Shown: in pieces, positions 1 through 10,552 of the stretch
Layout: each line of letters begins with the position of its first letter
Position numbering within the stretch: the first letter of the stretch is position 1
Assembly (NCBI GenBank): GCA_023376005.1
Contig: CM042143.1
Coordinates: 86,155,159-86,219,158 of the forward strand
Length of the DNA: 64,000 nt
Source of the DNA: Doryteuthis pealeii
Lineage: Eukaryota; Mollusca; Cephalopoda; Myopsida; Loliginidae
Direction: 5' to 3'
Notes under the pieces: generated by a model
Told to the model about the DNA's origin: nothing
Seen by the model: only the letters and a program-made list of their open reading frames with translations
The model's database searches: none
Made by a program: the position numbers and the translations under genes

Positions 1-385
1 GACCTACTCTTCGGTCGTGTACGAACCCTGGGAGTAAGTTTGTATAATTAGTGTTTGGCTAAGCGTCGAGCGAGAAGGAGCGCAATGGCGACTCTCGTTC
101 GATTAGCCAAATTCTCGCACGCACGGTTGGTTTATTCTGGACTTATAAAATGTAAATTCCAAAAAAATAAAGTCCTGAGTAATTAATCAAAAAACAAAAT
201 AACAACAGCACGTCCAATTTCACCCAGAATAAGAGAAGAGTTCCAGAAACAGAAGAATGATTTTAAGATGGGGGAATCAACCACAACCTGTTAGAAGAGT
301 TACTCAGAACATGCTAAGAAGGAATACAAGACGAGTATATGAGATACCAGATTAAGATGAGCATACAACAGCTCATTCTCTAGGC
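1..385. other. Unassigned A+T-rich sequence with a short hairpin
   Basis: No gene or recognised repeat. Positions 54-62 and 103-111 form an inverted repeat (TTTGGCTAA / TTAGCCAAA) with a second GA/CT-rich complementary block inside it, which could fold as a short stem-loop. Function unknown. Confidence 0.4.
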
Positions 386-1530
386 CAGGATTTCTCAAAG
401 TGGTCTACTTTCCCCCCTGTGGCCTTACAAAAACTCAAATCTGTAAGTATTCGGGGGTTTATAAGGGGTCTATGGAATCTACTCGGCCTTCTTGGTAATT
501 AGAAATTAATTGCACAAGAATGCTGGAGAATTTATCATTACAGAAGCAAAATAAATATAAATATACACTGGTTCAAATAATTCAATTGTTTATCAAGCAT
601 AAAAGTTTGATTTTTAAAACCTCTAATACAGGGTTTCTCAAAGTGGTCTACATAAACCCTCTGGGATCTATACAACAACCTCTGAGTATTTGGGAGGTCT
701 ACAAAGTGTCTATGGGAACTACTAAACCTTAGTAATTACTAATTAATTCCACAAGAATCCTAGAAAACATGCTCATGTTGATATATTTTCAAAAGTTTAA
801 GCTCAATATTCATGAACTTATCAAAAGTCATCAGATTCACCCATCACATTAGGAAATGTGCTTCCTTGGTAAATTATTAAGTTAGTATTAAATATTTGCA
901 GCTTTTTTTGTTTTTTACATGTTATGCTTACTTTACTGTTTATTTTGTAGTTATTTTATAATTAACAGTATTTTAGCCGATCACTTCTTCGGTGACCAAT
1001 TTAGAAAACCAGAAAAGAAAACTTGAGATGACACCCGATCTATACCACACTATCTCATCTTTCATGGATAATGCCTTAAATCAGGGTTTCTCAATGTGGT
1101 ATACATACCCACCCGGGGTCTATGCAACAGGGGGTCTACATGGGGTCTATGGAAACTACTAAGCCTTCTTAGTAATTAGAAGAAATTAATTCCACAAGAA
1201 TCATGTTGATATATTTTCAAAAGTCTAAGCCCAATATTCATGAACTTATCAAGTCATCAGCTTCACCCATCACATTAGGAAATGTGCTTCCTTGGTAAGT
1301 TATTAAGTTAATATTAAATATTTGCAGCTCTTTTTTTTTCTTTTTTTTTTTTTATGCTTACTTTACTCTTTATTTTACGGTTATTTAACTATTAAGTTTT
1401 ACATAAACCTTTGTGCAGAATTCATTAATTACATAATTGGTAGCAACAAAACAACTGCAAGATGGACTGGGATAATCGGTCAATCAAATTTTTGTAGGAG
1501 TCTACTGACTTAAAAGTTTGGCAACCCCTG
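386..1530. mobile_element. hAT-like non-autonomous DNA transposon
   Basis: The left end CAGGATTTCTCAAAGTGG and the reverse complement of the right end (CAGGGGTTGCCAAACTTT) form an imperfect hAT-type terminal inverted repeat. The flanks are an 8-bp TSD with one mismatch, CTCTAGGC (378-385) and CTCTAGGG (1531-1538); 8 bp is the hAT size. The left end recurs at 629 and 1082, so the element contains three left-end copies with about 150-250 bp of shared downstream sequence. No transposase frame survives. Confidence 0.75.
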
Positions 1531-1538
1531 CTCTAGGG

Positions 1539-2171
1539 GCTTCGTTAGGGTCCATATGGTGCAACCATACAGTAGTACTGATATGGCTACGTGTTTGAAG
1601 AATTGTCACTTTAATTTGTCAGTGAGATCGGATTTCCATATGAATGATAGTCTGTTTATAGCAGACCATGCCTTCCATATGCCAGCATTAACATCGTTTT
1701 CTGTGGATAACTTGTTAATGATTAATACATTGATATTGTGGTGTTGTTGAGTCTCGAAGAAAGTTGGTGTGGACAAAGACGAGATGAAGAGATGGCAATG
1801 AGTTCGCTCCAGGAAAAGTAAAGTCAGACACCTGGTCACAGAAAATTCCCGCTCACTTTATTTTCGATGATGCAACTTCTCTCTGGATCAGTCACAAAAA
1901 CAGGAAGACGTGAAGATGTATTCTCTCGTAGATGAAGAAAACGTTTAATGTTTGATAAATCGTACCCTTCCCCCTCATTAGGAGGCGGTTTCGCAAGACC
2001 CAAAATTTAGGTCGTTACTTGTCACTCTGCCAATAACTCGCTTACTAACAGTCTCTTTTCACAAATGTCTAGCTTGTATGTTACCGTTTCTTGTACCTAA
2101 AGGGAGAGTTTTCGTGATTTACCTTTTTGTTGTCGATCACACAGCTGACACCAGAGTAATATAATAATTAA
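1539..2171. other. Unassigned sequence
   Basis: Mixed-composition DNA. Short open frames on both strands (for example 1606-1839 minus) have no recognisable domain and overlap antisense. No repeat of the other families is visible. Confidence 0.4.
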
Positions 2172-2656
2172 CTAGCAGGACCTGTGAATGTACCACAGTA
2201 TTATAATTTGATTATTACAACGATCGTACTGTTTACTTAAGGACTATTGCAAATAGTTCAATATGTAAAATGTATTATAATCTTGATTTAACTTTTTGTC
2301 ACTATTTTTTTCTTTCTTTCCTTCTTTTCATTGTGTACGATTGAAACAAATTAGCATTATCGCTTCAGCGCACTCACCTCCTATATTCCCCTACTCTCTT
2401 TCTTTCTTTGTTATATTTTTTCTGTGTAGCATGTCATTTTCCTTCCCTTTCTTTATAATAAAAATGGAATGGTCCATTATTTAGCTGAGTTACGATACTC
2501 CTAAGAAATAAGAATTCGGTGGATCAGCAACAGCAGATAATCAGTATTTACATTTTTGAATTTTATCTTGGACGATTTGGACGGCCTCATTTTTAACCAG
2601 AGGTTACTGCAAGATAACGATCGTACAATTAAGGAACACGAGTATTAATATATAGA
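2172..2656 (-). mobile_element. Helitron family C, near-complete copy
   Basis: Read on the minus strand it begins A|TC (TCTATATATTAATACTCG) and ends with a hairpin (CTGTGG-type arms), a short spacer and CTAG|T. A 5' TC, a 3' hairpin followed by CTRR and insertion between A and T without TSD define Helitrons. It is about 485 bp with no Rep/helicase gene. A T/C-rich stretch (2296-2340) occupies the place where other copies carry a (CT)n microsatellite. Confidence 0.8.
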
Positions 2657-2966
2657 TGGATTTTAACATTTTTTAAATGGTTTTTAAAAATATGGACTGA
2701 TGTCTTTGACTTTGAGAAGAGTTCTTCTAAATTTTCTTTACACCACTAAATATCCACTTCATATACAATTTGGAATTATCGAGGTATATAGGTAGCGGTG
2801 TAGTTACGCTTGTGTCAAAGGAACTACCAAGTAATGGTCTTGTAGCTATCCAACGGAAGCCTTTGATCGTATACGAGCATTTGGTCACTTAAATTAATAC
2901 TAACCTACAATTACTGAAAACATTTTTACCAAGGGTCATGTGATATCCACTAATTATACAATTAGT
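2657..2966. other. Unassigned A+T-rich sequence
   Basis: I see no repeat, gene or structural signal here. Confidence 0.4.
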
Positions 2967-2982
2967 AACTATACCTATTATT

Positions 2983-3571
2983 TCGCCCTGTCGGCTGGGG
3001 CGTTAGAATGCACCGACTGCACCTCGGCAGAGGGGTAAGACTCCCCCAATGGGGCCACCTGTTGGCCGTGGGTGGCGACCCGGGATGCTTAAGGATAGAA
3101 CCCAGGTGGATGAGCAGTTCATGACCTGCAATACTCCACTTTGGCCCTATCTTGTGCTAGACGGGCAGTCGGAAAGGCCCCCTCCGATCAATCGGCTGGT
3201 TACGTCAAGCACTAGCACCTATATGATTTTCCCAACCCTATTGCCCTTATGGCAAGCCCTAACCCCTTTTTTATCATATCGGTGTTAGAAGGCGGTGACT
3301 GAGGGTCTACATGTCCTGGGAATGACGTTAAACTCTACCTGATGGTGAGGTTCCAGTTTTGGAGGTTTGGGGAATGTGGAGCACCCCTTCATCACCATTG
3401 CTCGCTGGTCCACTTTGACCCGGAGTGGTAGTACCTGTTAGGGTCCCATCTGTGGGTTAAATAGAAAAACATGAGTTTATTTAATTGTATTATGCATTAA
3501 GAATGAATTTATTTCACAACTTTATCGGCATCAAATAACCCACCGAGGTTGATATGCCGTAAAACAAACCA
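2983..3571 (+). mobile_element. Retroposon family G, full-length copy with TSD
   Basis: This 589-bp element runs from CCCTGTCGGCTGGGGC to a 3' hairpin (GGCAT ... ATGCC) and an A/C-rich tail. It is flanked by a perfect 16-bp direct repeat at 2967-2982 and 3572-3587 (AACTATACCTATTATT), typical of target-primed reverse transcription. About a dozen related copies lie in the window. No tRNA-like head is evident; it may be a SINE of unknown head or a short derivative of a LINE. Confidence 0.8.
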
Positions 3572-3594
3572 AACTATACCTATTATTAAGAACC

Positions 3595-3710
3595 ATCTAT
3601 ATATTAATACTCTTGTTCCGTAATCTTCCGACCGTTATTATCTTGCAACACTTCTGGTTAAAAATGAGACCGTCCAAGTCGTCTAAGATAGAATGCCAAA
3701 ATGTCATGGT
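3595..3710 (+). mobile_element. Helitron family C, 5' end fragment
   Basis: Starts A|TCTATATATTAATACTC and matches the first 110 bp or so of family C, including the part reading CTTGCAACACTTCTGG, then stops. The 3' hairpin and CTAG are absent. Confidence 0.65.
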
Positions 3711-4237
3711 GTTAATTAACGTCCCCTGTTTTGTAAATTGCGCTTTATCTTCCTTTTGACCTCCGCACCCTCCTCTGACTAATTACCCCACCCTATGAAT
3801 ATGACGTCAACTAATTTTTGTGGGCTAACGTTACAACATATACCTTTTTTTTTTTTTTTTCTTTTTCTTTTCTTACCCCCGCAATTTGTACTCTTACCAC
3901 TCGGGACTTAATATATGTCCCAGACTCGCCTTACCATGGCAACGTGCCGCCTCTTCTCCGAATCAAGCGTATATATCTCATATATCTCAATATACGCGCT
4001 TCTTCTTCTTCTCCTTTTTTATGAAGAGTTCTGCACCTGTATATATGTTAGTGATTCCTACATATAAGAATTAGTGAAGCAAAGACAAATTGTGTGTGAA
4101 GACCAGGCCAAACGTCACGTAACCTCCTATCCAGACAAGCATATTCTCCTCCTTCTCTTGGCTGCTTATACACTAATTATCTCCAACAATAGATTTAATT
4201 AGTTTCGCCTTTGCATTAAATTCAACTCGAACTGCCA
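3711..4237. other. Unassigned sequence
   Basis: Mixed sequence with a T-rich run at 3844-3871. Overlapping short frames at 3818-4074 have low-complexity translations and no supported function. Confidence 0.35.
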
Positions 4238-4454
4238 TTACCCGCCAAAATAACCAGGCGAAGTTGAATAGCATCTCCAAAATGGCGGATCGATGCCGGA
4301 CATGAGATCAAATGGTCCGTCGTTAAATTGAGGAGACACGAAGAAGGTCTCGTAAAACCTAATCGATATTTTGTCATTAGAATCCATTGTCCACCATATC
4401 GGCCAGATAATGCCGTTTGACAATAAATCCTAATTACTAAAATGCTTAAGTTAC
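4238..4454 (-). other. Candidate isolated exon, unrecognised protein
   Basis: A minus-strand frame of about 60 codons is richer in G+C than its surroundings and has a non-repetitive composition (includes IIWPIWWTMDSNDK, PFDLMSGIDPPFWRCY and SPGYFGG). It is open between a possible acceptor (ending ATTAG) and a donor-like GGCGG|GTAATG. I do not recognise the protein and see no flanking exons. It could be a chance frame or a fragment of an unlisted transposon. Confidence 0.25.
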
Positions 4455-5182
4455 TTCTGCAGTTTGTTCGCTCGTAATTATTTCTCATAAATGAAATAGA
4501 ACTATATATTCACGTCGTATTTTTCGACCATTTTTAATCGTATCTAAATGCTACGCATGATAGGGTGAAGATGACTATTGGTTTTACTCAAGCTTCTCTT
4601 GATAAACCTTAAAAGTGCATGTGTACCTCTGTGAGAGGTCTAGAATTGTGGGTTTTCATGTGAACACACGCCCAACTCGAGTGGGTGTGTAACGTAGTGA
4701 GTCTTTGTTCTTATAAAGGGGCTCGTTTCTTCGTTTAAACGACCCTTAAAATAAGATCCGTGTTGATTAAAAACAAACTCGACCGCAACTCTTGTCAACA
4801 ATATTTATTATGGCAATTATAATCTGTAGCAGTTGTCGATGCAAAAATAGATAGGAAGATTGTTTATAATAACAGAATCTGCATAATTAGATTTAATAAA
4901 CTTATTACTCTCTCGCCTGTCATTCTCTCAAAAATATTTCAGCATTTTCTCTGATTTGAATTCAAACAAAATGTATTCCAGCTAATTCTTCTTTACAAAA
5001 TATTTTTGCAAAATATTTCTTTCTTTTTTTACCATAATTTACTTTTACTGAAATTGATTCAATTGCAACCCTTAATTATGTAACAGGGGTACAATTTTGA
5101 TATTTTAAGGAACATTTTTGGTATTTCAGTAATGATAAAAGTATTCCACGCTTGAAAGCTAAATTCAAATCTTCAAATGTAG
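4455..5182. other. Unassigned A+T-rich sequence
   Basis: No repeat or coding signal recognised. Confidence 0.4.
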
Positions 5183-6067
5183 TCTAATATTGTTTAAAAT
5201 AATACTAGTGTTCCTTAATTTTACGATCGTTATCATCTTACAACACCCTGTGGTTAAAAATCGACCGTCGAAATTGTTCAAGATGGAATGCAAAAATGTA
5301 AATCTTTATTATCTGGTGTTGCTTATCCGCCGAATTCTTATGAGTGTTGTCATCTCAGCTAAATAATGGACGATTCCGTTTCTATTATAAAGAAATGGAA
5401 GAAAAGGGACATACTACACAGAAAAAAATATAATAGAGAGAAGGGAAAGATGGGGAGATGTGGTGAGTGCGCAGAAGCGATAACGCCAGTCTGCTTCAAT
5501 CGAATATAATGAAAAAAATGAAAAAGAAAAGAGTGAGGGGAGTTAAATCAAGATTATTATACTGTTTACATATTGAACTATTTGGCAATAGCTCTTAAGT
5601 AAACATATCAAACGTTGTAATAATTAGTATTATTAGTGCTATTCGGACTATTGTCCCCATATTCATTGTTATTTGTACAACGTTTCGGCCGATATACCCT
5701 CCGGCCTTCTTCAGGTATTTCTTGTCGGACTCGGGAACCTTCTTTTCGAACTCGGGAACTTTCTTGTCGTATTCGGGAGCCATCATGGAACTTTGAACAT
5801 AACCCTTTATTTATTCCACGGGGGTTCAAAGTTCCGTGATGGCTCCCGAATACGACAAGAAAGTTCCCGAGTTCGAAAAGAAGGTTCCCGAGTCCGACAA
5901 GAAATACCTGAAGGCCGGAGGGTATATCGGCCGAAACGTTGTACAAATAACAATGAAGATGGGGACAATAGTTCGAATAATACTAATCTTCAAGCCTCAT
6001 CTCAAACATTCAGAGAAATTGTAATAATTAGATTATCATACTGTGGTATATCTACAGGTCCTGCTAG
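5183..6067 (+). mobile_element. Helitron family C, split by a nested insertion
   Basis: The 5' part (about 5183-5627) and the 3' part (6019-6067) match family C. The 3' end has the CTGTGG/CTACAG hairpin (6041-6057) followed by GTCCTG and CTAG|T at 6064-6067. The two parts are separated by an inverted SINE-E dimer at 5628-6018. The exact 5' base is uncertain. Confidence 0.7.
5628..6018. mobile_element. Inverted SINE-E dimer (fold-back) with 13-bp TSD
   Basis: Two copies of the SINE-E 3' half lie head to head about a centre near 5815. Arms of roughly 170 bp are nearly perfect complements and would form a very long hairpin. Each arm holds three 21-bp sub-repeats around CTCGGGAAC and the conserved CTGAAGA ... 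GAAAC block. A 13-bp direct repeat TTGTAATAATTAG flanks it (5615-5627 and 6019-6031); other Helitron C copies show the uninterrupted site. Confidence 0.7.
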
Positions 6068-6121
6068 TTATTTCAATTTCTTGGATGAAACATTGTAAAT
6101 TTTTATAATTTATTACTATTA

Positions 6122-6762
6122 CTAGCAAATATATGCACCCTCCGGGTGCAAGTATTTAAGTTTTGATATAATATAATATCATATTAAATTAGAAAGGCTA
6201 ATGAAACTGACTAAGAATGCAGATAAAAAGATTAGTAACAGAGGGGGTATAATCGAAAAATAGAACAACTTTGGAACCAACTATTCCACCATTTTCCAGT
6301 ACTCCCCTGTTTCATTGGTAAATTTTCCTAATTTAACTATTTAGTTAAAATAGGAAGTAAAGGATAATATTACAGCTATTTCTTCTTGTAAATAAATTTC
6401 TTTTAAGATTTATCCACGAGATTTTTGTTTATATTTCTTAAGATAAAACCAAACAATTAGAAATCAATAATACCAAGCACATATTTATTAAAATAAAATT
6501 TTATATATCAATATGCAAATTAGCCTTCTCGTTCAAACTGTAAACCGCTATTTTGTTGTATATATAAATACAATTGCATGTTATTAGTACGTAGATATGA
6601 TCAACAGTATTAATAATGTAAAACAATTTTTATTAATAACTGAAGGTTTAAAAGAATGAAACCATCGAGAATTTGACGTAAATAATTAAGGGAATTGTGA
6701 CTTGAGTAGTAATATAGTTTCGGTTACAGACAGAAAAACACACAATCTCCATTATAATAAGA
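6122..6762 (-). mobile_element. Helitron family A, complete copy
   Basis: On the minus strand it begins A|TCTTATTATAATGGAG and ends GCACCC-GGA-GGGTGC hairpin, ATATATTTG, CTAG|T. It is about 641 bp without coding capacity. The subterminal phrase GTAACCGAAACTA recurs in all family A copies. Confidence 0.85.
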
Positions 6763-7425
6763 TTTAGTTTATCTTAATGTTGATTTTATCGCAACCTCAA
6801 GATTGTCATTCTACCTCCCTTTTTATTTGTTTACTTTAAAAAAATCTATGACAAACGTAGGTACGAAGGAGCGCACACTTTTGCGCGTTATTGTATGTTG
6901 TTGTTTATCTCTGCTATTTCTAGTTTGTGCCATCAACTGATCCTGAAGCAAAAATAATTCCCCTGATTTTTCGTGGACATCTGAAAAGTAAACATCTAAA
7001 ATCAGTTCGTCGAATCAGTCAGTTGACCATGAACTTCCCAATCGCCTCAAACTAGTTTATTCATTTTAACTTCATACGCAGAGTCACTCTTCGCTTCACG
7101 GCTGGACTCCAGAGATATCTTTTTCTTCTCACCTTTTTCTTTTCCTTTTCCTACCAACCTAATATTACATGGCCTCTCAGCTAAACACGGATTTGACCAT
7201 AAAGCGCAGCGTATTCACAGTTTGCGATGCGAGAAAATCTGAAATATACAAACCATCAATATCTCAAAGATATATACATTTGGTATGAGCTCTCTAATTG
7301 GTAATTCAAATTAACTCTCACTACTAAGCATATAAGCAATGATCGTTTCCCCGGAAATTTGATCTCTCTGTGACCGTAAAATACATAAACAAACCTATGT
7401 ACTTAATAGTTTAAAAACACCAGTC
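6763..7425. other. Unassigned sequence
   Basis: No repeat, gene or clear motif recognised in this stretch. Confidence 0.35.
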
Positions 7426-7567
7426 CCCGCTACAGCTGTCAGTGGACGAGGGGATAAGATATCGGGCTATCATACGGTCAGTCTGAATTCGACCCTAGCC
7501 AAAGATAGTTGTATCTAGCCACACTGAAGAGGCGTGAAACGCCAAAACACATGTCTGTGGATGACTT

Positions 7568-7606
<39 letters not shown>
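7426..7606 (+). mobile_element. SINE family D with hammerhead domain and (TA)n tail
   Basis: A tRNA-like head (box-B-like GAATTCGACCC near 7483) is followed by a hammerhead-shaped body at 7519-7560 and a (TA)n tail at 7571-7606. The layout head, ribozyme, AT-rich tail is the same as at 50.0 kb. The start is approximate. Confidence 0.65.
7519..7560 (+). ncRNA. Hammerhead ribozyme-like motif, G12 altered
   Basis: Stem I is CCACA (7519-7523) with TGTGG (7556-7560). The core CTGAAGA (7524-7530) is followed by stem II GGCGT-GAA-ACGCC, then AAAA where GAAA is expected. Stem III is A-C / G-U around ACAU, with a GTC cleavage triplet before TGTGG. All helices form, but invariant G12 reads A, so this copy is probably inactive. 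Confidence 0.6.
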
Positions 7607-7607
<1 letters not shown>

Positions 7608-7611
<4 letters not shown>

Positions 7612-7850
7612 GAGCAGGATGTGACACAAGGTCAATTTTTTCAGTTTTTATTCTTCTATACTGCTTACCTGGCCAAGGTTAAAGAGCCCAGTCTGCCCTA
7701 TATACCCATAGCTGGAGGGAGAGTAGTTGGATGCATACCTTTCCCAAGGGCAATACCGCTATATGAAAGACAAAAAGCCTTGTCCAGGATTTGAATTCGG
7801 GTCGACGAGTCCATTTCCTACGATAATAACCATTACACCACGCCTCCAAA
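7608..7850 (-). mobile_element. SINE family A
   Basis: Minus-strand tRNA-derived head (GTGTAATGGTTATTATCG and GTCGACCCGAATTCAAATCC) with a body containing CAGCTATGGG and a 3' part GTGTCACATCCTGCTCGTG. The 3' tail merges with the (TA)n tract at 7571-7606. Confidence 0.75.
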
Positions 7851-7884
7851 GATTTATTTTTGTCCCAAATTCCTTTATTTAAAT

Positions 7885-8472
7885 CCCTGTCGGCTGGGGC
7901 AGTAGAATATGCTGATTGTACCTCTGTAGAGGGGGTAAGAGCCCCCCCCCCATGGAACCACCTGTTGGTCGTGGGTGGCCACCCGGAATGCTTAAGGATG
8001 GAATCCTATTGGCTGAGCAGTCGATGACATGCAACACTCCACTTTGGCCCTTACTTAGGCTAGATGGATGGTCGGATATGACCCTTCCGATCAATCGGCT
8101 GGTCATGACATGCGCTAGCATCTATATAATTGTCAAAGCCTATTACTCTTATGGCAACCCCTCCCCCCAAACCTTTTTATCATATATGTGCTATAAGGCA
8201 GTGGCTGAGGGTCTTAGTGTCCTGAGTATGACGTTAAACTGTATCTAGTGGTAAAGATCCAATCTAGAGCTTTGGGGAGTGTGAAGTACCGCTTCATCGC
8301 CATTACTCCCATGTCCACCCTGACCCGGAGTACCTGTTAGGCTCCCATCTATGGGTTATATAGAAAAAATGGGTTCAAAAATAATTTCAATACCCACCAA
8401 GAAAATAAAACAAAACGTCTTCGGCATAAAATGACCCAACGAGTGTTGACATGCCGTAAAATCCAACCAACT
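7885..8472 (+). mobile_element. Retroposon family G, full-length copy
   Basis: Starts CCCTGTCGGCTGGGGC and ends with the CGGCAT ... ATGCCG hairpin and CCAACCAAC tail. About 80-85 % similar by eye to the 2983-3571 copy. It abuts SINE-A sequence on both sides, so it probably landed in older SINE material. Confidence 0.8.
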
Positions 8473-8660
8473 GTTGGAAAAGTTACTCATTCCTCCCTAC
8501 AGCTATTAGTAAATAGTAGGCCGGACCGGGCTCTTTAACCTTGGTATGGCAACTTTTCTGGGAAAAGGAAAACTCTAAATTCAAACTTTTTAAACTCTGC
8601 TTAAGAAATTGACCTTGTGTCATGTCCTGCTCGCGCGGAGCGGTTGGGTAAACGTAGACA
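8473..8660 (+). mobile_element. SINE family A, headless body
   Basis: Matches the SINE-A body and tail (CTCTTTAACCTTGG, TTGACCTTGTGTCA, TCCTGCTCG) but lacks the tRNA-like head. Confidence 0.65.
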
Positions 8661-9140
8661 TTACATAATCCATTTCGTGATATTATTCTTCTCGTATATC
8701 CAAATCATAAATTCCACGGTGTAATTCACAGTGTGATATTTTTTAATTAAATGAACAAACATTGAAGATGGAAAATTCTGACATGATTTTCATTGGAGTA
8801 GTAAGTACATGACGCTTTCTTATATCAGGAATTAACGAATTTCTTCTGGTGTTTTTAGTTTAATCAAGCAATTAAATCCCAAATAATTGAAGAAAATCTA
8901 ATTCTTCTGGGAAAATCTAACAAGCATATCATTTTCATTTCATTCAGCGCCAATTGCTTCCCGCGTTATTAAAAAGAATATTCATAATTAAAAAGTTTTT
9001 TTAGATTTATAGCAATCATTGCAATAAATTTAAATCGGAATGGAATTTTTTTTTTTTTTTCGAATTAACTCGTGCAAAGCCGGGAATTAATTTGACTTTG
9101 GTTCAACAAGTGTCTCGTGACAAACCTAATTCGAAGGAAA
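8661..9140. other. Unassigned A+T-rich sequence
   Basis: No recognised repeat or gene; contains an oligo-T run near 9046-9060. Confidence 0.4.
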
Positions 9141-9154
9141 CTGCTAAATCTACA

Positions 9155-9725
9155 CAATACGATCGTGTGCCGTGGGAAATGGACTCGGCGACGCGAGTTC
9201 AAATCCGGTATGAAACTGGTTACATTTCACATAGTCCTAATACTCTTGGGAAAGAGTCCTGTCGGCTGGACACAGGCCGATGCTTTAGAAACCCCGACTG
9301 CACTTCTACAGAGTGGTAAGACCCCTTCAATTGGGCCACCTGTTGACCGTGAGTGGCGCCCCGTGATGCTTAAGGATGATAGGGACCCATCTATGGGTTA
9401 AATAAAGAAAAAGAAAAAAATGTTTTTAAAAAGTTGAGTTTTATTTAAACACTGAGTAATGAATAGAATGAATATACCAAAGCGTCTTCGGCATAAAATA
9501 CCCTAGCAAGGGTTGACATGCCGTAAAATCCAACCAACCAACCCTTGGAAAAGGTATGAATCCAATAACTCTCCCTCCAGCTATGAGTAAATGTTAGGAA
9601 AGTCTGGGATCTTGAACCTTAAAATGGCAACCGGTCTAAGAGAAGACAAACTCTTAATACAAACCCGTTAAACTCCGCTTATGAAATTGACATTGCGTCA
9701 CATCCAGTCCGTACAGAAGGTAGAT
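9155..9725 (+). mobile_element. SINE family A interrupted by a family G copy
   Basis: The head and proximal body (9155-9256, GAGTTCAAATCC at about 9197-9208) resume as body and tail at 9541-9725. Between them lies a family G insertion. CTTGGGAAA on the left and CTTGGAAAA on the right look like a decayed target duplication. Confidence 0.65.
9257..9538 (+). mobile_element. Retroposon family G, internally deleted
   Basis: Begins CCTGTCGGCTGGAC, jumps from the proximal block near GATGCTTAAGGATG to the distal block GGGACCCATCTATGGG, and ends with the GGCATAAAATA ... ATGCCG hairpin and (CCAA)n tail. About 300 bp of the usual body is missing. Confidence 0.7.
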
Positions 9726-10082
9726 AAATGCATATATACTATCGGGTGCCGAAAAGATCTCGGTCCAAGGTGGAATGGCCATTTAGTTATTTTTAAGAGT
9801 TGGGTATTTAGGGTATAGGGTGTGCTAAAGATCGCAACTTATATTTATAGACTGTTCCAAAACAGCGATAGCTGAATCGACCAATCAAGAACACCCAAAC
9901 ATGTATTTAATTTACAATTTTAATTAATACATTGTCCTAAAATTATTTGATGGAATGACAAATAACTGACAAGGATTATACAACTTTCTACTTCAAGACA
10001 GGGTCAATAACAAAAACAGATTTGTTTGAAAATTATTTGTATTAGATAGGAATACTTAAAAACATAACAAATGATTTTTAAT
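9726..10082. other. Unassigned sequence with one F-type motif
   Basis: Around 10024-10055 is one copy of the dispersed GAAAATTATTTGTATTAGAT motif of element F. Nothing else recognised. Confidence 0.4.
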
Positions 10083-10243
10083 TGCAGCACCTGTGGATAT
10101 ACCATAGTATGATAATTCAATTATTACAACGTTTGATATGTTTACTTAAGAGCTATTGAATAATAGTTCAATATGTAAAAGTATAATAATCGGGCATTCC
10201 CCCCTTCATCTGTTCATTATGTTCACTTGAAACAGATTAGTTA

Positions 10244-10320
<77 letters not shown>

Positions 10321-10552
10321 CTCTTCTGTGTGTAGCATGTCCCTTTTCTTCCCATTATGATAAAAACGGAATGGTCTATCATTAAGCTGAGGTAATACGA
10401 AATAAAAATTCGGTGGATAAGCAACACTAGATAATCAGGATTTACATTTTTGAATTTCATCTTATACGATTTGAACGGTCTCCTTTTTAACCAGAGTGTG
10501 TTGCAAGATGATAACGGTCGTACAATTAAGGAACACGAGTATTAATATAAAT
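10083..10552 (-). mobile_element. Helitron family C with internal (CT)n
   Basis: The minus-strand 3' hairpin arm survives (ACCTGTGGATATACC) but CTAG is altered. The 5' side (CACGAGTATTAATAT on the plus strand) is intact. The internal tract at 10240-10317 is a long (CT)n run. Confidence 0.7.
10240..10317. repeat. (CT)n microsatellite inside Helitron C
   Basis: About 38 CT dinucleotides, uninterrupted, at the position where other family C copies carry shorter CT/T-rich runs. Confidence 0.95.
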
